Shown: in pieces, positions 47,419-58,320 of the stretch
Layout of the letters: each line of letters opens with the position of its first letter
Numbering within the stretch: the first letter of the stretch is position 1
Origin: Siphonodentalium dalli
Lineage: Eukaryota > Mollusca > Scaphopoda > Gadilida > Siphonodentaliidae
Length of the DNA stretch: 64,000 bases
Reading direction: 5' to 3'
Assembly: GCA_032622095.1 (NCBI GenBank)
Contig: CP136065.1
Coordinates: forward strand, 215,618,151-215,682,150
Position numbers and translations under genes: made by a program
The notes under the pieces: generated by a model
Databases searched by the model: none
What the model saw: the letters and a program-made list of their open reading frames with translations, nothing else
Told to the model about the DNA's origin: nothing

Positions 47419-50400
47419 TTATTGCGTTAGTTTACTATAATTTGCCCATAATTTTGCTGTATTTCTAACGAAAAATGTGACAAATTTGTATTTATCAAGA
47501 AATGGTATCAAGTTGTCAGCAATGTCGGGTATGTGCCCTAAGAATATTGCCGCAAGATCTGGTGTGTTCAGATTGTCCAGCATAATGTAGAAATTGATCC
47601 CAAAGTGATCAATTATCTTGTACCATATAACATTTCGAATTTCGCAACCTGATGGGCAATCGAACAATATGTGCAGTACTTTGTGTGCATACGGATGCAG
47701 ACACGCATCACAAACTCCCTTTTGGTCATATGTTGTTTGTGATATTATTCTTCCCACCTGAAGAAAGTCGTCTTTGAATTGAGGATGCGCACGGCATACG
47801 CGCCATAAAAATGACAGCGAAAATTCACTTTGAATTTGACTGAAAATATAGAGCCACGGATCACCAGAAATTGTTGTTTTCCAAATTTCACTATACTTTG
47901 TATCAATGGCTACATTTACAAGATTCTTCCAACTATCTTTAGTTGGGAAGGTATTATCATCAGCAAAGTTCGTAATGAAATCAAGTAAACCATATCTTAA
48001 TAAGATTATGATTAGCTCATTCAAAAATGATTTTGAGGGGCGTATTGTGTTAGTTAAGGATTCATGCATTCGTAAGAGAAATATCTCAGATGAAGATTTT
48101 TTGGGGTCTCCTCTGCATAGGGATCCCATAAGAGAAAGTTTTCTTTTGTCAATAAGTGTGGCAAGGGAGGGTATACCGACTGAGCCCTCTACAATGACAG
48201 TTCTTGCTCGCGTGGGCAATCCCTGAAAGTTCTTTAAACAAAATCGGTGTGTTTTCTCCAGGCGGTCTGTATCACTCTTGCCTAATTGCCACAAGAGTTC
48301 AGACCCATAAAGAGATCTGGGAAGGATGATAGATTTGTATATCTTACAGCAACTGACAGGGGTTGTTCCACCAGCATATAGGCCCGAATTTGAGAGCATA
48401 AAATATGTGTCTCTTTGTTTTTCTCTTATTGCTTCCACAAGGGAGTGATTGAAATTGTATTTGTCAAAGAGGATACCAAGGTGTGTAGCTTCTGTTTTTT
48501 CTGAAATTTCTTGACCTAGAAGATACATCTTCCTGTTTTGAATGCACCGCGCGAATTCAGCTTTTGGTTCATTAAACACTATTGTGACAGTTTTGCTTGG
48601 GTTATAGAGAAATCGCCATTTCCTACTGTACTGGGAACATATATTAAGAAGGTTCTGTAGCCCACGTTTTGACAATGAGAGTAAGACCATATCATCAGCC
48701 TGTGTAGGTGCAGCGCAACAAACTGAATAAACCATTAAACCGTAGTTTGAGTTGGCTAAGTCAGAAATGAGTGTGTCAACGTAGAGCATGTACATCAGAG
48801 GTGAGAGAATACTTCCCTGTCTGGCTCCTTGTTTCAGTAAGAAGTACTCAGAATATTTACATTTATACCTCACACAGCATTGAATATTTGTTAATAAACA
48901 ACACAGTATGCGCCACATGGAACCAGTTATGCCCCGCTGGTGGAGTTTGTACAAGAGGCCATCGATCCAGACAGTATCGAAGGCCTTTTGTACATCAAGG
49001 AAGCAAGCAAATAGTTTGCTGCCTCTTTCAGCTGTGTAAGATATACATTCTTTCAGGAGGAAAGAAGTCGCTAGACAATTTGAATTTTTCTGAAACCCGT
49101 TTTGAAGTGGGTGAATATTTGTGAGATGTGGGGCATTGGTTTCCAACCGGGATTTTAAAAGTTTCTCAAACAATTTATACATTACTGGCAATATGGTGAC
49201 AGCCCTATAATTGTTGAAACTATGTGCTGACTTGTTTCCTCCCTTAAAAAGTGAGATCATTATGCCTTTTTTTGCATCATCTGGAACATGAGTGAATTTT
49301 AACATACATGAAAATAAAAAAGCAATACATTTCAAAATAGTTTCACCACCATATATAATGTGTTCATAAACTAAACCGTCATAACCCTGTGACTTGTTCT
49401 TGTTCAAAGTGGGAATAAGAGAAGACAGTTCACTTATACTGACAGGGTAAGTAAGATGATCATCTAGACTCTTTGAAATTATATCATCTTTCAATCTTTT
49501 AACTGTGTCGGTAACGACCGAGTAGTGATTGTCATCGAACAATGAGTTATTCAATGGTGAGTATAATGTTTTGTAATAGGAAGACCAGGCACTTAATATG
49601 TCATCTGTATCTCGGATAATCGAGCCATCATGTTCGAAATATGAGGCACCCAGAGTGCCGTTATTTGCTCTTTTTGCGTTTAGTAATCTGAAGAAGTGAT
49701 CATTATCTATCTCAGCGCAGCGATCAATTTCGTTCAGTTGTTCTCTCATAAAGTCGGATGAGATGGACCGATATAAGCTCCGAAAGTGTCTCTTTGAGTC
49801 TTTATACAGCTGGAAAGAGCTGTGTTCGTGACCACGCGGTCTACCCTCTTTAATCCAATCATTTCTAAGAATGGACATTTTTTTGTGAAGTTCTTTCAGA
49901 TTTTCATTCCAAAATGGTTTTTTGTGACTTTTGAATTTACATGTTGGAATCGATTGTTGCGCTGCTTGTTTCATAGAAGCTACCAATGAATTGTAATACA
50001 AGTCCAAATTGATTGTATCGTGTACACGCGTTTCACTGTGTGGCAATAAGGAAGCTAATATATGTTGGTACTGTTTAACTAAATTTTCATCTTGTGCGAG
50101 CAAACGCCACTTCAATTTTGAGATATCCGCACTCGACCCATTGGAATCAGGTATGGTGCCCGCGTCACAGTTAAGTTCAACTTGCACCGGTCTGTGATTC
50201 GAAACATTGAGTGCAGAATCATCAATTATGCGAACGTTAGCTACGAAAGGTAAGTCAGAGTATTTTATTATCACATGGTCAATATTTGAGCAATCACTCC
50301 CATCATGATTAACATATGTTGAACAAATATCATCACAAAGACTATTCTCTATCAGTGATGTACATTCTGCCTTTTTCAACAAATTTTTTAGAAGTTTTTG

Positions 50401-50941
50401 TCGTCTACCTGGTTTACTGAGACTAGCATTGAAGTCACCCATCACAACAAGTGTGCCCAAATGTGAGTAGCTTTTAATGACATCTTTAACTTTCATAATA
50501 TAGTCTTCATATGCAACAATTGGATAATTAGATGATGGTAAATATACCTGAAATATATATATATATTTATGCTTAGATAGTCTATATTGGAGACCAACAA
50601 TTCTGTCATCATTAAAATCTATGATTGATACACGATCGTCATATTCTGTTTTCCAAAAGAGAGCGACCCCCGCCTTTATAGCGACCCCGCTGTTGGGGAA
50701 GCCGTTGTGAAAAATCACAAACAGTATGGCATCGGTAATGTTTCGAAATTGAATTCATGAAGCTCGCACTCTTAGCTGGAAGCCAGTGTTCAGATATGCC
50801 ACAGAAATCTATAGTCTGCCCATCCAATATTCTACTCAAATAAGGGCCGCTTGACATGATGCCAGTCGCGTTCCATGTACAGAAGAGCATTTTGCTGTGA
50901 AAATATAACAAAATGACGCACATAAGATGAAGTGCGTACAT
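47419..50941 (-). CDS. LINE ORF2: APE endonuclease, reverse transcriptase, Cys/His end
   Basis: The main frame (50718-47419, 1099 residues) contains the endonuclease blocks VVMGDFNAS (residues about 91-99), IDHVI (146-150) and SNHRPV (173-178). The reverse transcriptase blocks are FLDVQKAFD (573-581), GARQGSILSP (631-640) and QADD (673-676). Near the end lies a Cys/His module (CDACLHPYAHKVLHILFDC). The N-terminal endonuclease start (MLFCTWNATG, EHWL) lies in another frame, 50941-50700. The switch falls at a run of five T (minus strand) near 50712, so a single-base slip explains it, either a mutation or a sequencing error. Asn in SNH, where APE-type enzymes usually have Asp, is unusual. The protein nicks target DNA and copies its RNA there. 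Confidence 0.9.
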
Positions 50942-51136
50942 TTAAAAGGTTGTGCTTAATAGCGATTCAAATATTCATATAATATTTGGTGTGTTATAAA
51001 GACAAATGCATATCCAGCATAAGAAAATATAAAGCATGAAAACAAACAGTAACTATCCAACTATATTACTTTTAAAATTTTCAGTTATAACCGATTTGCT
51101 TCAAGTTAAAGAAGCAACTCCTACGGACGTACATGA

Positions 51137-52898
51137 TTACCACCGATCACGTTTTGAAGTGATATACTTGCTGTAAGCATACTCAGACAGCCAGGGACGA
51201 CAGAATGACCCCTTTGGCCAAAAAAAAGAATCTGTGACCATATCGACATGCTCGTTGTATACGTTGACTCTTGCATACGACTTATTTTCCTGATCACTAT
51301 AATACAAACGAACAATAGAGAACTTGACGCCTCTACGGCTAAGGTAGCGTTCAATAGTGCGTCGATCTAGATCATTACTGATGTTCCCTAAGTAAAATCG
51401 TTCTGTTTTTATGGGTTCTGCATTCCGTCGGCGATGTTGATTGCTTTGGTGTTCAAATTCATCATTTTTATGTTGACCATTGACGTCTCCTGTGAATGTG
51501 CTGTCTGTAGCGTTATCTCCGTTATAAGTTATGTTGGCATCGAACTGAGTAGCTGCATGTAATGAGTGTCTTGATTTCGGTATACGTTCATCTTCACAGT
51601 CAATACTATTCACACTTGTATCATCCTTGCTGGATCCACGAAAAGGTTGAATACACGTTACACTGTGTGGTGTGTCTAGTTGTGATTTAACTGGAGAGGG
51701 AGATTTGGATCTTGGTACAGTGTGGGTTGGGGTATACAAATTTGGAGAGTCATGCATAGTTTTGTTTGAAGAAATATTTTGGTTGAAGAATAGTTCATTA
51801 CATTTTTGTTCAAAACCTCCCATGAAATCTTTAACTGCTTCTTGGAATAACTTACTTTCCCATACTTCATTTTTTGCGTCGGGCTGTTTTGCTTTGTTTT
51901 GGGTACCTTTTGATTTCAGTTTATGGATTTCACCCTTGACAGATGCAATTGCAGATGTGTTTGAGTTACTCTTCTTAAGTGATTCCTCAACACAATCGAG
52001 AACGTCACCAACATCTCGTTTCACAAGAACTAATTCAGATCGAAGTTTAGTTACACCACTATATTTGTCATCCTGAATCCTCTCTACCGTATCACGAATA
52101 TCATTGGAGGCGATCTGAGTCACATCTACTTCCCCTTCGAGAGCATTCACACGAGCGCTGAGGTTGCTGATTTTCCCGTTAATGAGAGGGATATCTTCTG
52201 AGATAAGTTTGTCGAGTGCTGTATTTTTCGAGCGAAGAACTGACATTTCTTTCTTTAGTTCAATGAGACTAGATGACATCATTTTAACCAACGCGCCATG
52301 AGAACATGACATGTCATTTGTGCTTGAACCAGTTACTTGTGAGGCTGTGCTTGTCCGAATATTACGTTGACCACTTATCATGTCATTTAGTAAACATTGG
52401 TCCTCATCCACTGAGAATAAAAAGAGATCATATATGTCCCTAACTAATTTATGGCTTAGAAAATTTGCAGATTCGTTTCTCGGCTTGGTCCTGTTTTTCA
52501 GCACGGCAGAAGAATCTATTAGGAATGCAGGTGTTGCTTTTATTGCTGCAAATACAACTGACCGCATCAGTTTTAACCTACTGACATCATCGCACACTTT
52601 AGCACACTTTAAGAGTTATGAGCAGAAATGATTCTTTTGTGACACAGTGAATATAGTTTGATATCCATCCCACAAATGCTGAGCAGTCACTTTTTGCGTT
52701 TTCCGGCGTTTTTATAAAGTCGTCTAGTGAATTTACTGCCAAAAGAAGATCATCCTCTGGTCACTTAAACGATAATGGAACTTCATCTTCGTTTGGTGCA
52801 CAATCATCCGCGTTTGTGTCGGGTTGTGAGGGACCGGTTATATCTATATCAGTGTTGCCATTCAATAAGCGGTCGGTGGATGTCAATATTTCATCCAT
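51137..52898 (-). CDS. LINE ORF1: coiled-coil RNA-binding-type protein
   Basis: The long frame (52597-51137, 486 codons) has a heptad-rich central part (LKKEMSVLRSKNTALDKL region onward) and a C-terminal globular part with RFYLGNISNDL, YARVNVY and FFWPKGSFCRPW, which looks like an RRM/transposase-22-style nucleic-acid-binding end. The likely start is an ATG at 52898, because the upstream frame has ORF1-like acidic sequence (MDEILTSTD). It is broken by one in-frame TGA (near 52765) and by a 10-bp tandem duplication of TAAAGTGTGC near 52590-52612 that shifts the frame. ORF1 proteins of LINEs bind the element RNA and assemble the ribonucleoprotein. No host function is implied. Confidence 0.75.
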
Positions 52899-53444
52899 AG
52901 CGGTACAATTTATTTATCAAACAGACGGGTTGTTGTGTTTAGCATTCCTCCGTGGATTAATCATTGTCCAATCACTGACGACACAATAACGTGCCCACAT
53001 GAATAGAGCGATGATTACCTTGAAAGCAATCGGCTGTTGCCAGTATTGGTGTAGAGTATTTGAATGGATAAATTATTGGTTGTGTGCACACACATGTTAG
53101 CTGAATATCACAATATGGCATGGAAAAGTCGTGCAGCGACAAAATTGGGCTGACTTGAGGCTTCAGACTGTGTATATCCAAGTTATCCCAGTTTTTTCAC
53201 ATTGGGCTGGATTATAACGAGATACATCGAACAAAGGAGATTTTAAATTTGAAATCATCATGAAACAGCGATTTGACGAAAACGAACGAATTGCCTTCCA
53301 AACCTTGTTTCGAAAACATCACCACAACAAGTCCTTGCCATCCGCTGGAAGCTCAAGGTTGCTCACGGCGAGTAGAAACGAAAACATCGGAGCGGATTCG
53401 ACCGGACGCTCTAACCGACCGCCATCTTGTCAATCTAAACTTTT
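52899..53444 (-). promoter_or_regulatory. LINE 5' UTR / internal promoter region
   Basis: About 546 bp upstream of ORF1 up to the junction with the flanking repeat. The first 150 bp are clearly more CG-rich than the surroundings, as expected for an internal promoter. A CAAGATGG motif lies near its first bases. Confidence 0.6.
53422..53429 (-). promoter_or_regulatory. YY1-like site at LINE 5' end
   Basis: CAAGATGG on the minus strand lies about 16-23 bases from the element's first base. Human L1 has a YY1 site (CAAGATGGC) at a similar place that sets the start site. Similarity by motif only. Confidence 0.45.
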
Positions 53445-53828
53445 TGCATGTAAAATGGCAACAGGCAATACCCAGAACAGCTGTGGTTATAATGTAAACG
53501 CTTCGAGCTTCATATGCACCAGTGATTAAGCGATATATAAATGCTATATACATTATTACAATATTCCATACCAATCTATTACATATACCCATTTCAGCAA
53601 GCATATTTAACTGCTATATCCATACTGCATGAACCCCAAATCCATGTATGTTACTACATTATGGATTTATATAGCTCGTTTGGTGATCGGAGTGGAAGGA
53701 ACTATATATGTCTACATACAGTAAATTAAACCAACACTCTACATGGAGCCTGGCCATCAAATGGGGCCAGAACGCATTAACATAACCTATCCACATATGT
53801 GATCGGACACATGTTAAATCAATTATAT
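53445..53828 (+). repeat. 384-bp direct repeat, right copy, flanking LINE
   Basis: Partner of 46195-46578. The sequence after it (GAGTAACAGAGC) is the original flank; the sequence before it is the LINE 5' end. Confidence 0.95.
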
Positions 53829-54098
53829 GAGTAACAGAGCCGAGCTCATTATCGGTGATATTCGAGACGAAGTTCCAGGGATGATATAAATATCAAGTTC
53901 CCAATATAAGGTATGAATTCGAGATTCAATTCCGTTGTTATATAGCTACATCTTATCATATCGAGAGTCCAGAGAAACGGTTGGGTGCATTCCAGGCGGA
54001 CGTCGTCAGACGGGTTGTGAGTTTACAACCATGGATAACTATATAGGATCGATATTGCCGGTCACCAACCAACCACGAAAATATTCATATAAGAAATG

Positions 54099-54181
54099 AA
54101 CGGCGGTTTCAATGTGGTCATGGGATTTTGACCGCGAGAAAAATTCAGCAAAAAACTCATGACCACGTTGAATCCGCCGTT
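54099..54181. repeat. Hairpin with 24-bp arms
   Basis: AACGGCGGTTTCAATGTGGT with CATG (54099-54122) is mirrored at 54158-54181 with two mismatches. AT-rich flanks extend the symmetry weakly. Could be a small MITE. Confidence 0.6.
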
Positions 54182-54660
54182 TATTATTTATATTTATATA
54201 CTTAAATTCATTATCAACTATCGGATTGTCTGTCTTTCCCACTATGTGTTCAACTTTAAATGAACGCATGGAGTTCGAATCATCGCCTTTTAGAAAACCA
54301 AACATTGTGAGAATCCGTTGACGGAGAGCGGAAAAACGCAATTTCACACTATTCACATTATGACGAAATTTCTTGTTTAGCTTGTAATGAGTGCAGACGT
54401 GTTAATTTCAAGAATGAAAATATCTGAAAATAACAATTAAGTTTCAGCTTTGGATGATAAGAAATTGACAATACGCCGTATTACCATAATGATATATTTC
54501 CGAGGTCGTGGGTTGTGTAATCAGAGGAGATGAGTTTTATAGGTGCAGGGAAACAACACTGATTATAGACCAACACAAATTGATTGCCAAATCCGGACGT
54601 GCTGAATAGTCAAGCACTCGTTCATGTCCGACAATCTCCGGTGATTTCCGGGATCAATGT

Positions 54661-54721
54661 GTTCATAAACCTATGAACGACATTGAAAGTGACGTCACGT
54701 TACGTTCACAGGTTTATAAAC
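54661..54721. repeat. Hairpin enclosing a CRE-type palindrome
   Basis: GTTCATAAACCTATGAACG (54661-54679) is mirrored at 54703-54721. Between them lies TGACGTCA (54690-54697), the full cAMP-response-element palindrome. No gene start is seen nearby, so a regulatory role is speculative. Confidence 0.5.
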
Positions 54722-54894
54722 ATATTGGATCGGGAGGCGTGTCTATCGTAACGCTATGGGGAAATCGGAAGCGACATTAATTTAGTTGAATGTAAGTATT
54801 AAATATTATCTCCCACAAGACTGTGTAATGTCATAACACCACACCATGACTTCAGCTTCCTGAAAGTTTGCGAAAAATCTGCGCCAATGTATTT

Positions 54895-55180
54895 TCGTAT
54901 AATAATAATGATGGAGCTTATGTAGCGCCTATCCCCGTGAGGGCCCTAACCGCTTCACATTATTACCCCAGATGTTGAGTAATGCCAAGTCTTCTGCATG
55001 CTGCCATAGTATATAGTATATAGTGGCGCTTCACAAGATTGCTCTCGCCATTACACTTACCCAACAATAAGGTCCCTATTTCTCGTCCAGGGCCCTATAC
55101 TATAGAACACAATTATTGTAATCACAAGCTTCTGTGGGGCACACAAAAGGTGTCGACTACCATAGACCTCCGCTCTTATT
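54895..55180 (+). repeat. Dispersed SINE-like repeat
   Basis: Contains GGAGCTTATGTAGCGCCTAT and CCTAACCGCTTCACATTATT, a block I recall as widespread in marine invertebrate genomes. Its end (AATTATTGTAATCACAAG near 55110-55130) matches the tail of the SINE at 55825-56097, suggesting a shared 3' region. Confidence 0.5.
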
Positions 55181-55824
55181 CTAACAGTATATAGGCGACT
55201 TCTTGTAATTCCGGGTTCACATGCATGGTGACCAATACAATAATAAGTTTTTCACATGTGACTTGATTGAACAATGAAAAAAATTATTCCTCGGAGACAC
55301 TCATTGATATGTTATCGCTAGTGCATGTGTGAGCCGTGTTCAATTTGATTAGTGGTAATCGGTATCCTTTAAATAATCGCTCAGTGAGTACACCGCAACC
55401 GTTCGTGCATTGTGTTATATTTCATCAATGGTTATCGTCTGTTCCAACAATTCAGTCGTACGATGTATTTCAATTTCTAGTTGGTTTGTCATTCAGAATC
55501 GCTGCAGTATTCTATTGATAATATGTACAAGAGGCGAAGTTAGGAGGTCTCAGGTGCAGGTTTAAACTCCAAGTTGTGTACTCCCAAATGAGACCCTCTA
55601 ACAACGTCCCTGCACGAATGTCATAATTGGTCAATACTCCAATACAGACTTTAGGTTGTTTGCCACGAGACAACCGCTTGATTGCCGCAGTGTGAATGCC
55701 ATTCTGATCAAACCCAATCACCCACCGGCAATGAGCCAGCCCACAAGCACACGGTATAATATACACTAGTACAGTGGTCTGCACTATTACAGTGGTCTAT
55801 TGCACTTGTCCGCCTCCTGTGTAC
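55181..55824. other. No recognisable feature
   Basis: Presumed intron. No exon or repeat was supported. Confidence 0.35.
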
Positions 55825-56097
55825 CTCCCTTAACCTTGTGATTACAATTATTATGGTCCATAGTACAGGGCCCCCGGTACGACGAAGCGAGCACAGTACA
55901 AGTGACCTTGCCCAAGGGTCACAACCTCGCGCGAGATTTGAAACAGCGTGCATGTGGCTATATATAGCACACACACGGCTTAATTCGGTCAAGTCACTGT
56001 TGCGGAGACGATAGTCCCATCGGCCGGGTGCGAACTCTCGGCGGTGCATTAACACCATTACAAGTCCGACAGTCTAACCACTGGGCTACGACTTATA
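55825..56097 (-). mobile_element. tRNA-derived SINE, minus orientation
   Basis: On the minus strand from 56097: A box TAGCCCAGTGGTTAGA, B box GAGTTCGCACCC, then GACTATCGTCTCCGCAACAG, GCAAGGTCACTTGTACTG and a tail near AATAATTGTAATCACAAGG. Longer and better preserved than its plus-strand relative at 45960-46150. Pol III boxes in tRNA-like spacing identify it as a tRNA-derived SINE. Confidence 0.8.
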
Positions 56098-56111
56098 CAT
56101 ATGTTAGGGAA

Positions 56112-56245
56112 CCTCGCATATATAATATAATACATTGGTCTAAGATATTTGTCTTGACATTGTAAGCCTGTGCATTCTCGTATATATGCGAGGGCGGCAG
56201 CGAGGCTCCCTGTGGGAGACCCGCATATATAAAAGAATGCACTGG
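56112..56245. mobile_element. Two-hairpin MITE, left-truncated copy
   Basis: Starts with the outer half-arm CTCGCATATATAATATAATA, then after a spacer of about 27 bases comes a hairpin 56169-56245 with the loop GGCTCCCTGTGGGAGACC. Order and spacing match 24140-24259. Confidence 0.6.
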
Positions 56246-56580
56246 AACAGGATACTTAATGTGGCACCAGCGATGCTCCCGTCATAAAAGGGTTAAACTG
56301 ATTCGTGTAGCAGAATAAAATTTTAGTTGCTCACTGCAAAATTAATCTCCGAGACAGTAAGAAACATGGTAAGCTTGGTAAGAAAGCAAACTTTAGATGC
56401 TTATTTATACCGGGGTTAATTATACGTGCATCGACGTGGATTATCTAGAAGTAACCCTGTGTGCGGTCTTTCCTCCGCTGATCAAATTGACAACGTCGTG
56501 ATATGTCCTTGAGTCGGAACAAAACCTCAATAAACATGTCTACGTACGCGTTCCAGTCCTTGTAGCTATGATGCTATTTA

Positions 56581-56756
56581 TCATTCTGGTGTGGACGTCT
56601 TTGCTCGGAATCTCAACAAAATGGCCGCCGTCGTCGAAGCACACTTGCTGGCATCATCTCGATACATGCCTGTCTCATTCAACTTCATGCACATCTCCAC
56701 TCCAATATCGATGTATTCGTATTTTGTGTATCCCAGATTAGAAGGACACCACTCCG
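56581..56756 (-). CDS. C-type lectin domain, first-half exon (donor unresolved)
   Basis: A strong acceptor (TTGTTTACAG) precedes base 56756. The exon opens in phase 1, completing exactly the codon left by the EGF exon at 57240-57362. The peptide WCPSNLGY...EMCMKLNETG...YRDDASKCAST fits the start of a long-form C-type lectin domain: an N-terminal Cys pair (C3, C22 of the exon) and the DA..C helix (C38) that would pair with the last Cys of the fold. The frame closes at TGA 56583-56581, and no canonical GT donor in the phase needed for the exon at 42902 is visible before it. An intermediate exon, a non-canonical donor, or decay are all possible. Likely a secreted lectin; ligand unknown. Confidence 0.7.
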
Positions 56757-57025
56757 CTGTAAACAAGACAGTTGATACATTCCGCATATTGAACTACATC
56801 AATTCAATTCAATTTAACAGTAACTCTGGTCATCATAACAAAAATTACAGAGACAATACATACATGTATATGAGACAATTACGTATCATCAATACATGTA
56901 CATACACAAGAAATCATTAAGCAGAGTATGCATGGGGTGGTATGCTATAGTATACATCGATGTCGCGTTTAATATACTTATTTACTCATTATAATGAGTC
57001 CAGTATATAATGAGGGTGTCCAGAA

Positions 57026-57163
<138 letters not shown>

Positions 57164-57239
57164 TGGTTATTTGCATTAAACCCAGACCATGACAAAAAAG
57201 TAATAATAAAACAAACGTCAAATTCCACCGTCAACTTAC

Positions 57240-57362
57240 TCAACACGCAGTTCTCGTTCGATTGGTCGGCAGCATAGTTCTGGTCGCACACACATGTATT
57301 CTCGGAGCATTGAGAGTTGTCGGGTCGACACCAGGATTCACACGAGGAGCCGATATTCCATC
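57240..57362 (-). CDS. EGF-like module exon of a secreted lectin gene
   Basis: Bounded by an acceptor (TATTTTTCAG before 57362) and a consensus donor (GTAAGT just after 57240). The exon is 123 bases and symmetric phase 1-1, the usual form of shuffled EGF modules. It encodes six cysteines in the order C-x3-C-x6-C-x4-C-x1-C-x12-C (SSCESWC, SQC, NTCVC, ENC), an EGF-like fold. The next exon on the strand (56756 downward) joins in frame and begins a C-type lectin domain, so the product is an EGF-CTLD protein. The upstream exon with the signal peptide was not found between here and 64000. By analogy with the PAN exon at 12571-12892, which also ends in phase 1, it may encode a PAN module. Confidence 0.8.
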   Translation of the reverse strand, partial: DGISAPRVNPGVDPTTLNAPRIHVCATRTMLPTNRTRTAC

Positions 57363-57415
57363 CTGAAAAATAGACTAAGATTTTGTCCATGTGGCGCAAT
57401 GATAACTCTCCAATT

Positions 57416-58204
57416 AATAGTCCATGAGCCAGGACCGAGAATGGTACCATTTTGGTGGGCAAATTCTATCAACATTTTTCTCAAAACTTATAATCTGATG
57501 TTTATCTGAGTGCTGGTGCGCACTGTGGCAGAGTGGCTTGGTGTGCAAAATGTGTGTGTCCTTAGCAACGGAGGGTATTTTTGGCCAGCATAAACAAATA
57601 TGCCTATAATGGTCTACAACTAGAAAGTTTAATGCAGTAACTCTATATTTGCATTTATATGGGGTGATACCCTTGGTGGGCTGTCTTTTGGCATGGGAGA
57701 TTTCATATTTAGAAGTCCAAGGTCATTCACCAAAATATTAACTTTTTTTCATAACGGATCATACATTTTCTACCCACAGATTTTATAAATCAGTTTTGAA
57801 TACGTTATCTTTGCTCCTAAATAATCTGTAGCGTACATACTACAAGGAGAACTAGTTGCTGTTGAAACCGTCACGCCAGTCATGAGATATATGCCTTTAA
57901 ACTTTCCAAAATGGGTCAAAATCAGTTATTTCCCAATATATCATGCTTATGTATGTAGTCCAGGCGCTTTGTATGTGGATGGAAATATAAGAGTTGCACA
58001 CAATAAAAGCATGAATCTTCGAGATTTGGCCCTGCTTAGCAACGGTTGCTAGGCAACTACCCGAAAGTATAAAATGTTCATATAAGGATGTATTACAGTA
58101 TTTCTTTCAACATTAGTTGTTGTGAATTGTATATTTGAGGTATATTTGTGACATAGGATGAATTATAAAGACTTGTGACCTTGTTTTCTGTCATAATGTC
58201 CATA
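57416..58204 (+). repeat. Dispersed 0.8 kb repeat, copy 1
   Basis: Direct match to 62001-62854 across the full length (for example AATAGTCCATGAGCCAGGAC, AATATGCCTATAATGGTCTA, GTCATGAGATAT, TTGTGACATAGGATGAATTA). It begins 54 bp upstream of the EGF exon. No TIRs or coding were recognised. Confidence 0.8.
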
Positions 58205-58214
58205 AATTTCAAAT

Positions 58215-58320
58215 ATCGATATCTGATAACTCTGAGCTTTGATGGATGGGTTCCTTCAAATATGTTTTACCCCCGAATCCGATGAAATAGTCATTTAGGA
58301 GAGTTACTTCAGACTATGCT
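58215..58320. repeat. Fragment of the TTAA MITE family
   Basis: TATCGATATCTGATAACTCT, GAGCTTTGATGGATGGGTT and CCCCCGAATCCGATGAAATA match the right arm of the MITE at 43102-43581. Confidence 0.55.

Larger units (their letters stand above)
46579..53444 (-). mobile_element. Near full-length APE-type LINE, 6.87 kb
   Basis: On the minus strand: 5' UTR (53444-52899), ORF1 (52898-51137), an intergenic gap of about 200 bp, ORF2 (about 50941-47419), a long 3' UTR, and an (AT)n-type 3' tail ending at 46579. It is bounded on both sides by a 384-bp direct repeat. Only a few breaks disturb the ORFs, so the insertion is young. The clade was not fixed; the endonuclease/RT layout points to the CR1/L2/Jockey-like group rather than L1. 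Confidence 0.9.

Noticed and set aside
48771-49124. Plus-strand open frames opposite the LINE
   Set aside because: Antisense shadows of LINE ORF2; no independent motif.
54690-54697. CRE palindrome as a promoter element
   Set aside because: No transcription start or exon is recognisable near it; kept only as part of a hairpin.
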